This document shows positions 26,352-34,680 of a stretch of DNA of 64,000 nt, piece by piece (within the stretch, counting starts at the first letter, position 1; each line of letters begins with the position of its first letter). A program made the position numbers and the translations under genes. Under the pieces are notes generated by a model that was given only the letters and a program-made list of their open reading frames with translations, ran no database searches and was not told the origin of the DNA. The stretch spans positions 1 to 64,000 of the forward strand of contig NZ_JACIFO010000002.1 in NCBI RefSeq assembly GCF_014197445.1, read 5' to 3'. The stretch is from Mesonia hippocampi. GTDB taxonomy: Bacteria > Bacteroidota > Bacteroidia > Flavobacteriales > Flavobacteriaceae.

Positions 26352-26644
26352 TTAATTTCGTTCTGGTTTTATAATAACTAGGCTAACACCCTTGGGGGAA
26401 AAGGTTTCTGTTCTACACCTTTAGGTACAATAAGGCTTTCTCCTTCGGTTATTTCTACAATTTCTTTGGTTGGAAGCTCTAAAAACAAGGTCCCTTCCAT
26501 TACCATAAACAGCTTATCTTCCTTTTCATGTTTATGCATTTCATATTCCCCCTGAAGCTTAACCAGTTGAATACAGTGATTATTTATTTCCCCTAATTTA
26601 TGAAGCTTAAGGTTTTCTGAAACAGCATTTAAAGCTGCTTTCAT
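26352..26644 (-). pseudogene. Small cupin, apparently frameshifted near its C-terminus
   Basis: The uninterrupted frame covers 26378-26644 and ends at VPKGVEQKPFPPRVLA. Cupin motifs are HKHEKEDKLFMVMEG and the late PKGVE. The family normally continues with a last beta strand such as VLLIEP. Adding one base to the run of five G at 26394-26398 (C on the coding strand) reads into PKGVSLVIIKPERN with a stop at 26352-26354, restoring that strand and a 3-base spacing to the next gene. Either a recent -1 frameshift or a sequencing error. A GTG at 26665 would add seven codons; the ATG at 26644 is preferred. Binding partner unknown. Confidence 0.65.
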
Positions 26645-26767
26645 ATTAATCTTTATAACACTCACAGCTTATTTATTTTTATTAAGTCTAAATAACTACA
26701 AATGTAATTAATAATGAAAGAAGCAGCAACCCTATTACGCACAAAATACCAAATGCATAGTTTTTAT

Positions 26768-26775
26768 TACTTTTG
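26768..26775 (+). promoter_or_regulatory. -7 element of the His-rich lipoprotein gene
   Basis: TACTTTTG matches TANNTTTG 18 bases before the ATG at 26794. No clear -33 TTTG. Confidence 0.45.
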
Positions 26776-26793
26776 TAGAAATTAAATATTAGC

Positions 26794-27162
26794 ATGAAAA
26801 AAGCGGTTTTACTATTATTAACAACTACATTTTTATTTTTAAACAGTTGTAAGAAAGAAAAAAATTATACAGGGGTATGGGAAAACACTGCCCATTACGG
26901 GAAACTTACCATTAAAATAGACAAAGAAGAAAGCGGGTATTTCTTAACACAAACACACACGCCGCTACGCAAACATGATCATGACCATGCGCATAATCAT
27001 AACCATGAGCATGAGCATGAAAAAAAAGAAAACAAGATAAAAGTAAACATACAGAATGACAGTCTTTTTTTTACGATAAAAGAAGAACCCCAAACAGCAA
27101 GTTTTTCTGAAGACGAAAAAACACTTAAAGCTTTTGGACGCATTTACACCAAAAAACCTTGA
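26794..27162 (+). CDS. His-rich lipoprotein
   Basis: It has 122 residues. Lipoprotein signal peptide ends LFLNSC at about residue 19. The mature part begins with a YTGVWENTAHYGKLTIKI beta strand like small lipocalin or META-like barrels, then a cluster alternating His with Asp, Asn and Glu (KHDHDHAHNHNHEHEHEK, about residues 67-84). Such runs bind Zn, Ni or Cu in other proteins; here that is inference. It stands alone upstream of polA and no metal transporter is adjacent. No named family recognised. Confidence 0.72.
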   Translation: MKKAVLLLLTTTFLFLNSCKKEKNYTGVWENTAHYGKLTIKIDKEESGYFLTQTHTPLRKHDHDHAHNHNHEHEHEKKENKIKVNIQNDSLFFTIKEEPQTASFSEDEKTLKAFGRIYTKKP

Positions 27163-27204
27163 AGTAAAGCTTAAACTACTTTTCTACAGCTTAAAAAAAT
27201 CTTG

Positions 27205-27212
27205 TAGCTTTG
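27205..27212 (+). promoter_or_regulatory. -7 element of polA
   Basis: TAGCTTTG matches TANNTTTG, 35 bases before the polA ATG. Confidence 0.45.
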
Positions 27213-27247
27213 GTAAATAAATATTTTTAGACCATAATTTACTTTTT

Positions 27248-30097
27248 ATGACAACTCCTGCAAAGAAACGCCTTTTCCTTTTAGATGCCTACGCCCTTAT
27301 TTTTAGAGGTTATTATGCTTTTATAAAAAACCCGCGAATAAATTCTAAAGGACAAGATACCTCGGCTGTAATGGGGTTTATGAATTCGTTATTTGAGGTT
27401 ATAAAAAAAGAAAAACCAGACCATTTAGCCGTTTGTTTTGACAAAGGAGGAAGTGCTGAACGTGTTGAAATGTACGAAGCCTACAAAGCAAACCGAGATG
27501 CAACCCCAGAAGCCATAAAAATTTCTGTTCCCATAATTCAAGAAATTTTAACCGCTATGCATATTCCTGTTATCGAAAAAATGGGGGTAGAAGCAGATGA
27601 TATTATCGGGACTCTTGCCAAACAAGCCGAAAAACAAAACTACCAGGTATTTATGGTTACCCCCGATAAAGATTTTGGGCAACTGGTATCTGAAAATATA
27701 TTTATGTACAAACCTGCCCGTATGGGAAATGGTGTAGAAATTTGGGGGATTCCCGAAATTCAAGAGCGTTTTGGGGTAGAACACCCAACCCAAGTAATCG
27801 ATTATTTAGGCATGATGGGAGATGCCTCTGATAACATTCCCGGATTACCAGGTGTAGGCGATAAAACCGCTAAAAAATTTATTGCACAATTTGGCAGTTT
27901 AGAAGGTTTGCTTGCAAATACAGACCAACTAAAGGGTAAAATGAAAGAAAAAATTATTGCCAACGCAGAGCTAGGAATTCTTTCTAAAAAATTAGCCACC
28001 ATTTTTATCGATTGCGATGTAACTTTTGATGAAGATGACTTTGAGCTTTCTAAACCCAACATAGAAAAAGTGGTAGAACTTTTCACCGATTTAGAGTTTA
28101 GAAGGCTTACCGAACAATTTATAAAAATGTTTAATGAAGGAAGTCCAGAAAACAACGGACTTACCACAACCGCTGCACCAACCAAAAACACTAAGGAAGA
28201 AAAACCCGTTGCAGGAGCGGGTCAATATTCTCTTTTTGGAAACGACACTTCAAAAACAGCCATAAAAGCAAAAGATTTTCAAGGCTTTTTAAACCATGAA
28301 AATACCCCACACTTCTACCAAAACATAACCAGTAATTATGCCATTAAGCTTTTTGTAGAAAAATTATTACAGCAGCCCTCGGTATGCTTTGATACAGAAA
28401 CCACAAGCTTAAATCCTCTTGAAGCTAAACTTGTAGGCATAGCCTTTAGCTGGGAAAAACAAAAAGGCTATTACATTCCCATCCCAGAAGATGACGAAAA
28501 AGCCAACAAAACACTAGCTTTACTGCTACCGTTTTTCACCCACGAAAAAATCGAGAAAATTGGGCAAAATTTAAAATACGATATTAAGGTACTCGCCCAA
28601 TACAACATTCCTGTTAACGGAGCATTATTTGATACCATGCTTGCGCATTATGTTATTAATCCTGATATGCGCCATAACATGGATGTTTTGGCAGAAACCT
28701 ACCTTAATTATCAACCCATAAAAATTGAAGAACTTATAGGTAAAGGACGCAAACAAATATCTATGCGTGAAGTTCCGTTAGCCCAACAAACAGAATATGC
28801 CGTAGAAGATGCCGACATCACCTATCAGCTAAAACGATTTTTTGAAGCCGAACTAAACGATGCCAACAACGGTAAACTCTTCCGAGAAATAGAAATTCCA
28901 TTATTACGCGTTTTAGCAAAAATGGAAACCGAAGGCATCAAGATAGACAAAGCATTCTTAACGCAATTATCTAAAGAATTAGAAAAAGACATCCTGCAGC
29001 TCGAAAAAACCATTTACCAAGAAGCCGACGAAGAATTTAACATTGCTTCACCAAAGCAACTGGGTGATATTTTATTTGGAAAATTAAAACTTGTAGAAAA
29101 ACCAAAAAAAACACGAACAGGACAGTTTTCTACCGCCGAAGATGTACTTGCCGAATTGGCCGATAAGCATAAAATAATCAATGATGTTTTAGCATGGCGA
29201 GGCTTAGTAAAACTAAAAAACACTTACGTAGATGCGCTTCCTAAACAAATAGAAGCCACAACGGGTCGCGTACACACCGATTACATGCAAACCGTTGCTG
29301 CCACAGGTAGGCTAAGCTCCAACAATCCTAATTTACAAAACATCCCTATCCGTACAGAACGCGGAAAGCTCGTAAGAAAAGCTTTTGTTCCTAGAGATGA
29401 AAACTATGTATTATTAGCCGCCGATTATTCGCAAATAGAACTTCGTATTATTGCAGCCTTAAGTCAAGAAGAAACCATGATAGAAGCATTTAAACGAGGA
29501 GAAGACATCCACGCTTCTACAGCTGCTAAAGTATTTAATGTACCGCTAGAAGAAGTAACTCGCGAACAACGTAGCAATGCAAAAACGGTAAATTTTGGTA
29601 TTATATACGGCGTGTCTGCATTTGGATTAAGCAACCAAACCAATTTATCGCGAGCAGAAGCCAAAGAACTTATCGAAAACTACTACAAAACCTACCCGAA
29701 GCTAAGAGATTATATTGACGATCAAATAGAATTTGCGCGTGAAAACGGTTATGTTTCTACAGTTATGGGGCGTCGCCGTTACCTAAAAGACATTAACGCA
29801 AAAAATCATGTAGTGCGCAGTGCTGCAGAACGAAACGCAGTAAATGCACCCATTCAAGGTAGTGCTGCAGATATCATAAAAGTAGCTATGATAAAAATTC
29901 AGGAAGAATTAGACAAAAACAATTTCCGCTCTAAAATGCTTCTTCAAGTACATGATGAATTGGTTTTTGATATCCATAAAGAAGAATTGGAAGTATTACA
30001 GGAAATGATAAAAACAGCCATGCAAAATGCTTTTTCACTAAGTGTTCCGCTCGATGTAGATTTAGGCATTGGACAAAATTGGCTAGAAGCACATTAA
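27248..30097 (+). CDS. polA: DNA polymerase I
   Basis: Repair and Okazaki-fragment polymerase, 949 residues, three domains. The 5' nuclease (FLLDAYALIFRGYYAF, VEADDIIG, DASDNIPG with HhH GVGDKTA) covers about 1-300. The 3'-5' exonuclease is intact: FDTETTSL, NLKYDIKVL, DTMLAHYV and YAVEDADIT. The polymerase has AADYSQIELRI (motif A), RSNAKTVNFGIIYG (motif B) and VHDELVFD (motif C). Length is normal for Bacteroidota. Confidence 0.98.
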   Translation: MTTPAKKRLFLLDAYALIFRGYYAFIKNPRINSKGQDTSAVMGFMNSLFEVIKKEKPDHLAVCFDKGGSAERVEMYEAYKANRDATPEAIKISVPIIQEILTAMHIPVIEKMGVEADDIIGTLAKQAEKQNYQVFMVTPDKDFGQLVSENIFMYKPARMGNGVEIWGIPEIQERFGVEHPTQVIDYLGMMGDASDNIPGLPGVGDKTAKKFIAQFGSLEGLLANTDQLKGKMKEKIIANAELGILSKKLATIFIDCDVTFDEDDFELSKPNIEKVVELFTDLEFRRLTEQFIKMFNEGSPENNGLTTTAAPTKNTKEEKPVAGAGQYSLFGNDTSKTAIKAKDFQGFLNHENTPHFYQNITSNYAIKLFVEKLLQQPSVCFDTETTSLNPLEAKLVGIAFSWEKQKGYYIPIPEDDEKANKTLALLLPFFTHEKIEKIGQNLKYDIKVLAQYNIPVNGALFDTMLAHYVINPDMRHNMDVLAETYLNYQPIKIEELIGKGRKQISMREVPLAQQTEYAVEDADITYQLKRFFEAELNDANNGKLFREIEIPLLRVLAKMETEGIKIDKAFLTQLSKELEKDILQLEKTIYQEADEEFNIASPKQLGDILFGKLKLVEKPKKTRTGQFSTAEDVLAELADKHKIINDVLAWRGLVKLKNTYVDALPKQIEATTGRVHTDYMQTVAATGRLSSNNPNLQNIPIRTERGKLVRKAFVPRDENYVLLAADYSQIELRIIAALSQEETMIEAFKRGEDIHASTAAKVFNVPLEEVTREQRSNAKTVNFGIIYGVSAFGLSNQTNLSRAEAKELIENYYKTYPKLRDYIDDQIEFARENGYVSTVMGRRRYLKDINAKNHVVRSAAERNAVNAPIQGSAADIIKVAMIKIQEELDKNNFRSKMLLQVHDELVFDIHKEELEVLQEMIKTAMQNAFSLSVPLDVDLGIGQNWLEAH

Positions 30098-30137
30098 TTA
30101 TATAAAAATCTTAATTTAAGTAATTTCTAAAACCATT

Positions 30138-30302
30138 ATGAAAATTTCAGCACAAGCAAAAAAGTATATCCTTATAAGCATTGGTGTACTAGGCCTACTT
30201 TGCTTTGGCTATGCTTTTTTAGAAACAAAGAACCCTATATTTCTACTCTTTGTTGCCCCTTTCTTATATGGAGTTCGCTTTTTTAGAAAAAAACCACACT
30301 AA
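30138..30302 (+). CDS. Small membrane protein, 54 residues
   Basis: ATG-started frame with a basic amino end (KISAQAKKY), a first hydrophobic segment (ILISIGVLGLLCFGYAF), a short turn (LETKN) and a second hydrophobic segment (PIFLLFVAPFLYGVRFF), ending in RKKPH. Two-helix hairpin layout with positive ends fits an inner-membrane peptide. It is 40 bases after polA on the same strand. No family recognised. Confidence 0.6.
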   Translation: MKISAQAKKYILISIGVLGLLCFGYAFLETKNPIFLLFVAPFLYGVRFFRKKPH

Positions 30303-30394
30303 AAACCACCGTAGCAATCCAAAACCTTATAATTAAAACACTTTCAATACTTTGGTTTTGAGCACAGTTAGATAAAAAATATAAACAACACCCC

Positions 30395-30424
30395 TTGTTA
30401 TATAAATAATTAATTGTACATTTG
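30395..30424 (+). promoter_or_regulatory. Promoter of rplM-rpsI
   Basis: TTG at 30395-30397 is followed after 19 bases by TACATTTG at 30417-30424, a good Bacteroidota promoter. Confidence 0.6.
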
Positions 30425-30432
30425 CACCCCGT

Positions 30433-30448
30433 TTCTCTAACTAGAGAA
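30433..30448 (+). promoter_or_regulatory. Leader hairpin of rplM
   Basis: TTCTCT pairs with AGAGAA around a four-base loop in the mRNA leader, some 35 bases upstream of the chosen GTG start. A ribosomal-protein autoregulatory role is possible. Confidence 0.4.
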
Positions 30449-30483
30449 GTGGGAAAGGAATGTTTAATTTAAAATTTTTTAGT

Positions 30484-30939
30484 GTGGATACATTAAGTTA
30501 CAAAACAGTTTCTGCCAACAAAAACACTGTAAACAAAGAGTGGGTTGTGCTAGATGCTGAAGGACAATCGTTAGGTCGTCTTGCTTCTGTTGCTGCAAAG
30601 TTAATTAGAGGTAAGCACAAGCCTGATTTCACCCCACACGTTGATTGCGGAGACAACGTAATTGTTGTAAATGCAGAAAAAATCAACTTAACAGGAAACA
30701 AATGGAGCGATAAGGTTTACCTACGCTACACCAACTATCCTGGGGGACAACGCAGTTTAACAGCTCAAGAATTATTCGATAAAGACCCAAGAAGAGTTAT
30801 CGAAAAAGCTGTAAAAGGAATGCTTCCTAAAAACAAATTAGGATCAGCACTTTTTAACAATCTAAAGGTATTTGTTGGTGCAGAACACAACCACGAAGCA
30901 CAACAACCTAAAAGTATTAACCTAAACGAACTTGTTTAA
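30484..30939 (+). CDS. rplM: 50S ribosomal protein L13
   Basis: L13 of the large subunit; core motif EWVVLDAEGQSLGRLAS and the C-terminal GMLPKNKLG are clear. The frame extends left to an ATG at 30460, but the first eight residues (MFNLKFFS) are not L13-like. Starting at the GTG of 30484 gives 151 residues beginning (V)DTLSYKTVSANK, the usual flavobacterial form. The GTG start is therefore preferred. rpsI follows with no gap. Confidence 0.93.
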   Translation: MDTLSYKTVSANKNTVNKEWVVLDAEGQSLGRLASVAAKLIRGKHKPDFTPHVDCGDNVIVVNAEKINLTGNKWSDKVYLRYTNYPGGQRSLTAQELFDKDPRRVIEKAVKGMLPKNKLGSALFNNLKVFVGAEHNHEAQQPKSINLNELV

Positions 30940-31326
30940 ATGGAGAGAATTCATAAAATAGGACGTAGAAAAACAGCTATTGCTCGAGTATATGTTACTG
31001 CTGGAGAAGGTAAAATAACTGTCAACAAAAAAGACATGAAAGATTATTTTACAACAGCTACTTTACAGTACAAAGTAAACCAACCTTTAATGCTAACCGA
31101 AAACGAAAATACATTTGACATTAATGTAAACGTTATTGGTGGTGGTATTACAGGCCAAGCAGAAGCTATTCGTTTAGCTATCTCTAGAGCAATGTGCGAG
31201 ATAAACGAAGAAAACCGTTTATCACTTAAGCCAGAAGGTTTATTAACTAGAGACCCAAGAATGGTAGAACGTAAGAAATACGGACAGAAGAAAGCTCGTA
31301 AAAAATACCAGTTCTCTAAACGTTAA
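30940..31326 (+). CDS. rpsI: 30S ribosomal protein S9
   Basis: It has 128 residues: IHKIGRRKTAIARVYV at the start, GGGITGQAEAIR in the middle and the basic tail KKARKKYQFSKR that reaches the decoding site. Its ATG directly follows the rplM stop, the classic L13-S9 pair. Confidence 0.98.
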   Translation: MERIHKIGRRKTAIARVYVTAGEGKITVNKKDMKDYFTTATLQYKVNQPLMLTENENTFDINVNVIGGGITGQAEAIRLAISRAMCEINEENRLSLKPEGLLTRDPRMVERKKYGQKKARKKYQFSKR

Positions 31327-31373
31327 TATCGAGTTTTATACTCATTTAATTTTAAAATATGTATTTGTTGTTA

Positions 31374-31446
31374 TCTCGTTAAACCCGAGAGTTAGTTTAG
31401 CATCTAAATAAGCAAGGCCGAGAATCATCGCCAGGTGTTTATTGCT
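31374..31446 (+). promoter_or_regulatory. Structured leader upstream of rpsB
   Basis: Hairpin TCTCG/CGAGA at 31374-31390, then a larger fold in which AGCAA (31411-31415) can pair with TTGCT (31442-31446) and GGC with GCC inside it. The segment is markedly less A/T-rich than the surroundings and ends 30 bases before the rpsB ATG. It may be an autoregulatory site for S2; this is inference from position. Confidence 0.4.
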
Positions 31447-31475
31447 ATCTCAACAGAACGTAAACTATTACAAAA

Positions 31476-32243
31476 ATGGCAAACAAAATAGAAGTAAAAG
31501 AATTATTAGATGCAGGTGTACACTTTGGTCACCTCACTAGAAGATGGAATCCAAACATGGCACCATACATCTATATGGAGCGTAATGGTATTCACATCAT
31601 CAACCTATATAAAAGTGCTGCAAAAATGGAAGAGGCTGCAAATGCCCTTGCAAAAATTGCAGCTAGTGGACGCAAAATTTTATTTGTTGCAACCAAAAAA
31701 CAAGCTAAAGAAATTGTAGCAGAAGAAGCTTCAAGAGCTAACATGCCTTATATCACCGAGCGTTGGCCTGGTGGTATGCTTACCAACTTTGTTACTATAC
31801 GTAAGGCGGTTAAGAAAATGGCTTCGATAGATCGTATGAAAAAAGACGGTACCTTTAACTCTCTTTCTAAAAAAGAGCGTTTACAAATAGACCGTTTAAG
31901 AGCAAAATTAGAAAAGAACTTAGGTTCTATCTCTGATATGACTCGCTTGCCTGGAGCTTTATTTGTAGTAGACACTACAAGAGAGCACATCGCTATTAGA
32001 GAAGCACAGAAATTAAACATTCCAATCTTTGCAATGGTCGATACCAACTCTGACCCAAGAGAGGTAGACTTTGTGATTCCAGCAAACGACGATGCTTCAA
32101 AATCTATCAAAAAAGTAGTTTCTTATATGGCAGACGCTATTAGCGGAGGTCTTAGCGAAAGAAAAGCTGAGCGCCAAGCTAAAAAAGAACAAAAAGAAGA
32201 AGCTGCTCCTGCAGCAGAAGCTACCAAAACAGCGGAAGAATAA
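31476..32243 (+). CDS. rpsB: 30S ribosomal protein S2
   Basis: It has 255 residues. [17 protein letters not shown] at the start, WPGGMLTNF, and [16 protein letters not shown] are S2 signatures. The C-terminal about 30 residues are a charged, low-complexity [15 protein letters not shown] tail. Followed by tsf after a strong hairpin. Confidence 0.98.
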   Translation: MANKIEVKELLDAGVHFGHLTRRWNPNMAPYIYMERNGIHIINLYKSAAKMEEAANALAKIAASGRKILFVATKKQAKEIVAEEASRANMPYITERWPGGMLTNFVTIRKAVKKMASIDRMKKDGTFNSLSKKERLQIDRLRAKLEKNLGSISDMTRLPGALFVVDTTREHIAIREAQKLNIPIFAMVDTNSDPREVDFVIPANDDASKSIKKVVSYMADAISGGLSERKAERQAKKEQKEEAAPAAEATKTAEE

Positions 32244-32270
32244 AATAACAATTTTATAAACTCAGCACAC

Positions 32271-32320
32271 AAGTCGTTTAGTTATTTTATTCGTAAAATA
32301 GAATGCTAAACGACTTTTTT
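32271..32320 (+). terminator. Hairpin with TTCG loop and T-run between rpsB and tsf
   Basis: Outer stem AAGTCGTTTAG (32271-32281) pairs with 32306-32316. Nested inside, ATTTTA and TAAAAT close a TTCG loop. A T-run follows. It looks like a terminator or attenuator lowering tsf relative to rpsB. Confidence 0.75.
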
Positions 32321-32340
32321 AAATTTTTAAACTAAAGAAC

Positions 32341-33162
32341 ATGAAAATAACAGCAGCAGAAGTAAATAAGCTAAGAAAAGCTACCGGTGCCGGTATGATG
32401 GATTGCAAAAAAGCACTTGTAGAAGCAGAAGGAGATTTCGATAAAGCAATTGAAATTTTACGTAAAAAAGGACAAAAAGTAGCCGCCAAGAGAGCCGACA
32501 GAGAGTCTAGCGAAGGAGCTACCATAGCAAAAGTAAGCGCAGACCATAAAAAAGGTGCAGCAATCTCTTTAAACTGTGAAACTGACTTTGTGGCTAAAAA
32601 CGAAGATTTCATCAAATTAGCTAACGATTTTGCAGAACTAGCTTTAAACTTTAACAGCCTAGAAGAATTATTAGCTGCAGATTACAACGGAATTACTGTT
32701 GCTGATAAATTAACAGAGCAAACAGGAGTAATTGGAGAAAAAATCGAGATCGGTTCTTTCAAAACCATAGAAGCTCCTTTTGTTGGTTCATATATTCACG
32801 CAGGTAATAAAATTGCTGTAATCACAGGTCTTTCTGGAAGTGGAGAAAATGCTGAAGAAATTGCTAAAGACGTAGCTATGCAAGCAGCCGCAATGAATCC
32901 TGTTGCTTTAGACGAAAGCGGTGTAGACCAAGAAACTATCGATAAAGAAATAGAAATTGCTAAAGAGCAACTTCGCCAAGAAGGAAAGCCAGAAGCAATG
33001 TTAGACAATATTGCTAAAGGAAAAATAAACCGTTTCTTTAAAGACAACACTTTAGTAAACCAATTGTTTATTAAAGATAACAAAATTACCGTTGCACAAC
33101 ACGTACAAACATTAGGAAACGATGTTAAAGTAACTGCTTTTGCTAGAGTTGCCTTAGGATAA
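32341..33162 (+). CDS. tsf: Elongation factor Ts
   Basis: Nucleotide exchange factor for EF-Tu, 273 residues. TAAEVNKLRKATGAGMMDCKKAL is the conserved UBA-type start and CETDFVAKNEDF the second signature. Length fits. The tsf stop is followed by a strong terminator. Confidence 0.98.
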   Translation: MKITAAEVNKLRKATGAGMMDCKKALVEAEGDFDKAIEILRKKGQKVAAKRADRESSEGATIAKVSADHKKGAAISLNCETDFVAKNEDFIKLANDFAELALNFNSLEELLAADYNGITVADKLTEQTGVIGEKIEIGSFKTIEAPFVGSYIHAGNKIAVITGLSGSGENAEEIAKDVAMQAAAMNPVALDESGVDQETIDKEIEIAKEQLRQEGKPEAMLDNIAKGKINRFFKDNTLVNQLFIKDNKITVAQHVQTLGNDVKVTAFARVALG

Positions 33163-33184
33163 TCTGCCTCCTAAAAGATAAACT

Positions 33185-33217
33185 AAAAACCACTTTAAAA
33201 TATAAAGTGGTTTTTTT
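33185..33217 (+). terminator. Terminator of rpsB-tsf
   Basis: AAAAACCACTTTA pairs with TAAAGTGGTTTTT around a five-base loop, followed by more T. Confidence 0.9.
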
Positions 33218-33248
33218 ATACATTTTTTTCTGACAAACAGAATATCAC

Positions 33249-33256
33249 TATATTTG
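33249..33256 (+). promoter_or_regulatory. -7 element of pyrH
   Basis: TATATTTG, 29 bases before the pyrH ATG; no clear -33 TTTG. Confidence 0.5.
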
Positions 33257-33285
33257 CAACAGCTTGTTTATAACACACATCCCAC

Positions 33286-33993
33286 ATGCACTACAAAAGA
33301 ATACTATTAAAACTATCTGGAGAAGCCCTAATGGGTGAACGCCAGTACGGCATAGACCCCGAACGTCTAGCCGATTATGCAAAAGAAATAAAAACCGTTA
33401 CCGACAAAGGTATTGAAGTAGCTATTGTAATTGGCGGCGGAAATATATTTAGAGGTGTTGCAGGCGCCAGTAAAGGCATGGATCGCGTGCAAGGAGACCA
33501 CATGGGGATGCTTGCTACGGTAATAAATGGCCTCGCATTACAAAGTGCTTGCGAAGACCACGGCATAGAAACCAGATTACAATCTGCTGTTAAAATAAAT
33601 GAAGTTGCCGAGCCCTTTATTAGACGAAAAGCCATACGCCACCTAGAAAAAGGACGTGTAGTAATATTTGGAGGAGGAACAGGAAACCCTTATTTCACCA
33701 CAGATTCGGCAGCAGTTTTAAGAGCTATAGAAATTGAAGCCGACGTAATTTTAAAAGGAACACGTGTTGATGGGATTTATACCGCAGATCCAGAAAAAGA
33801 CGAACAAGCTACTAAGTTTGACTTTATTAGTTTTGACGAAGTACTAAACAAAGGGCTAAAAGTAATGGATACCACCGCTTTTACCCTTAGCCAAGAAAAT
33901 GAACTTCCGATAATTGTATTCGATATGAATAAGCCAGGAAACCTACTAAAAGTAGTTTCCGGAGAAAACATAGGGACAAAAGTAAATTTGTAA
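33286..33993 (+). CDS. pyrH: UMP kinase
   Basis: Phosphorylates UMP to UDP; 235 residues, amino-acid-kinase fold. [12 protein letters not shown] at the start, [10 protein letters not shown], and [17 protein letters not shown] are diagnostic. Followed by frr after 49 bases, the usual pairing. Confidence 0.98.
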   Translation: MHYKRILLKLSGEALMGERQYGIDPERLADYAKEIKTVTDKGIEVAIVIGGGNIFRGVAGASKGMDRVQGDHMGMLATVINGLALQSACEDHGIETRLQSAVKINEVAEPFIRRKAIRHLEKGRVVIFGGGTGNPYFTTDSAAVLRAIEIEADVILKGTRVDGIYTADPEKDEQATKFDFISFDEVLNKGLKVMDTTAFTLSQENELPIIVFDMNKPGNLLKVVSGENIGTKVNL

Positions 33994-34042
33994 CATAAAC
34001 TTTGTAAACTTACCCAATCATAACCGTATTAAAAATAAGACG

Positions 34043-34597
34043 ATGGATTCAGAAATTAATTTTATCCTAGAAAGCACCGAGGAAGCAATGAACGGGGCAA
34101 TACAGCACCTAGAAAAACAATTCTCAAACATACGTGCTGGTAAAGCATCTCCTAGCATGCTAGGCTCTGTAATGGTAGATTATTACGGTAGCAAAACCCC
34201 TTTAAACCAAGTAGCCAATATCAGCACACCAGATGCAAGAACCTTAGCCATACAACCTTTTGAAAAATCGCTTATTCAAGAAATAGAAAAAGCAATTATG
34301 ATGGCTAATTTAGGTTTCAACCCTATGAATAACGGAGAAAGCGTTATCATAAACGTACCACCACTTACTGAAGAACGCAGGAGAGACCTAGTTAAACAAG
34401 CAAAGGCCGAAGCCGAAGACGCAAAAATTGGCGTACGTAACGACCGTAAAAATGCCAACAACGATTTAAAAAAATTAGAAGCTTCTGAAGATATCCAAAA
34501 AAGTACAGAAACAGATATCCAAAAGTTAACCGATAGGTTTATTACCACTATCGATGAGCTTTTAGTTCAAAAAGAAAAAGAAATCATGACGGTTTAA
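34043..34597 (+). CDS. frr: Ribosome recycling factor
   Basis: Splits post-termination ribosomes; 184 residues, exactly family length. FSNIRAGKASPSMLG, PLNQVANISTPDARTL and PPLTEERRRDLVKQAK are conserved signatures. Ends at a terminator. Confidence 0.98.
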   Translation: MDSEINFILESTEEAMNGAIQHLEKQFSNIRAGKASPSMLGSVMVDYYGSKTPLNQVANISTPDARTLAIQPFEKSLIQEIEKAIMMANLGFNPMNNGESVIINVPPLTEERRRDLVKQAKAEAEDAKIGVRNDRKNANNDLKKLEASEDIQKSTETDIQKLTDRFITTIDELLVQKEKEIMTV

Positions 34598-34630
34598 TAT
34601 AAATAAATTATACAACCTAATGGGTAAACT

Positions 34631-34660
34631 AAAAGCGGCATAATGATTGTCGCTTTTTTT
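34631..34660 (+). terminator. Terminator of pyrH-frr
   Basis: AAAAGCGGCA pairs imperfectly with TGTCGCTTTT and a T-run follows. Confidence 0.75.
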
Positions 34661-34680
34661 ATCGTTCACCAAACAACACT

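Noticed and set aside
26665-26665. GTG start of the cupin at 26665
   Set aside because: It adds seven residues not expected for the fold; the ATG at 26644 is preferred, though GTG cannot be excluded.
27548-29664. Antisense frames inside polA and other long genes
   Set aside because: They follow the codon pattern of the sense gene, have no promoter and no recognisable domain.
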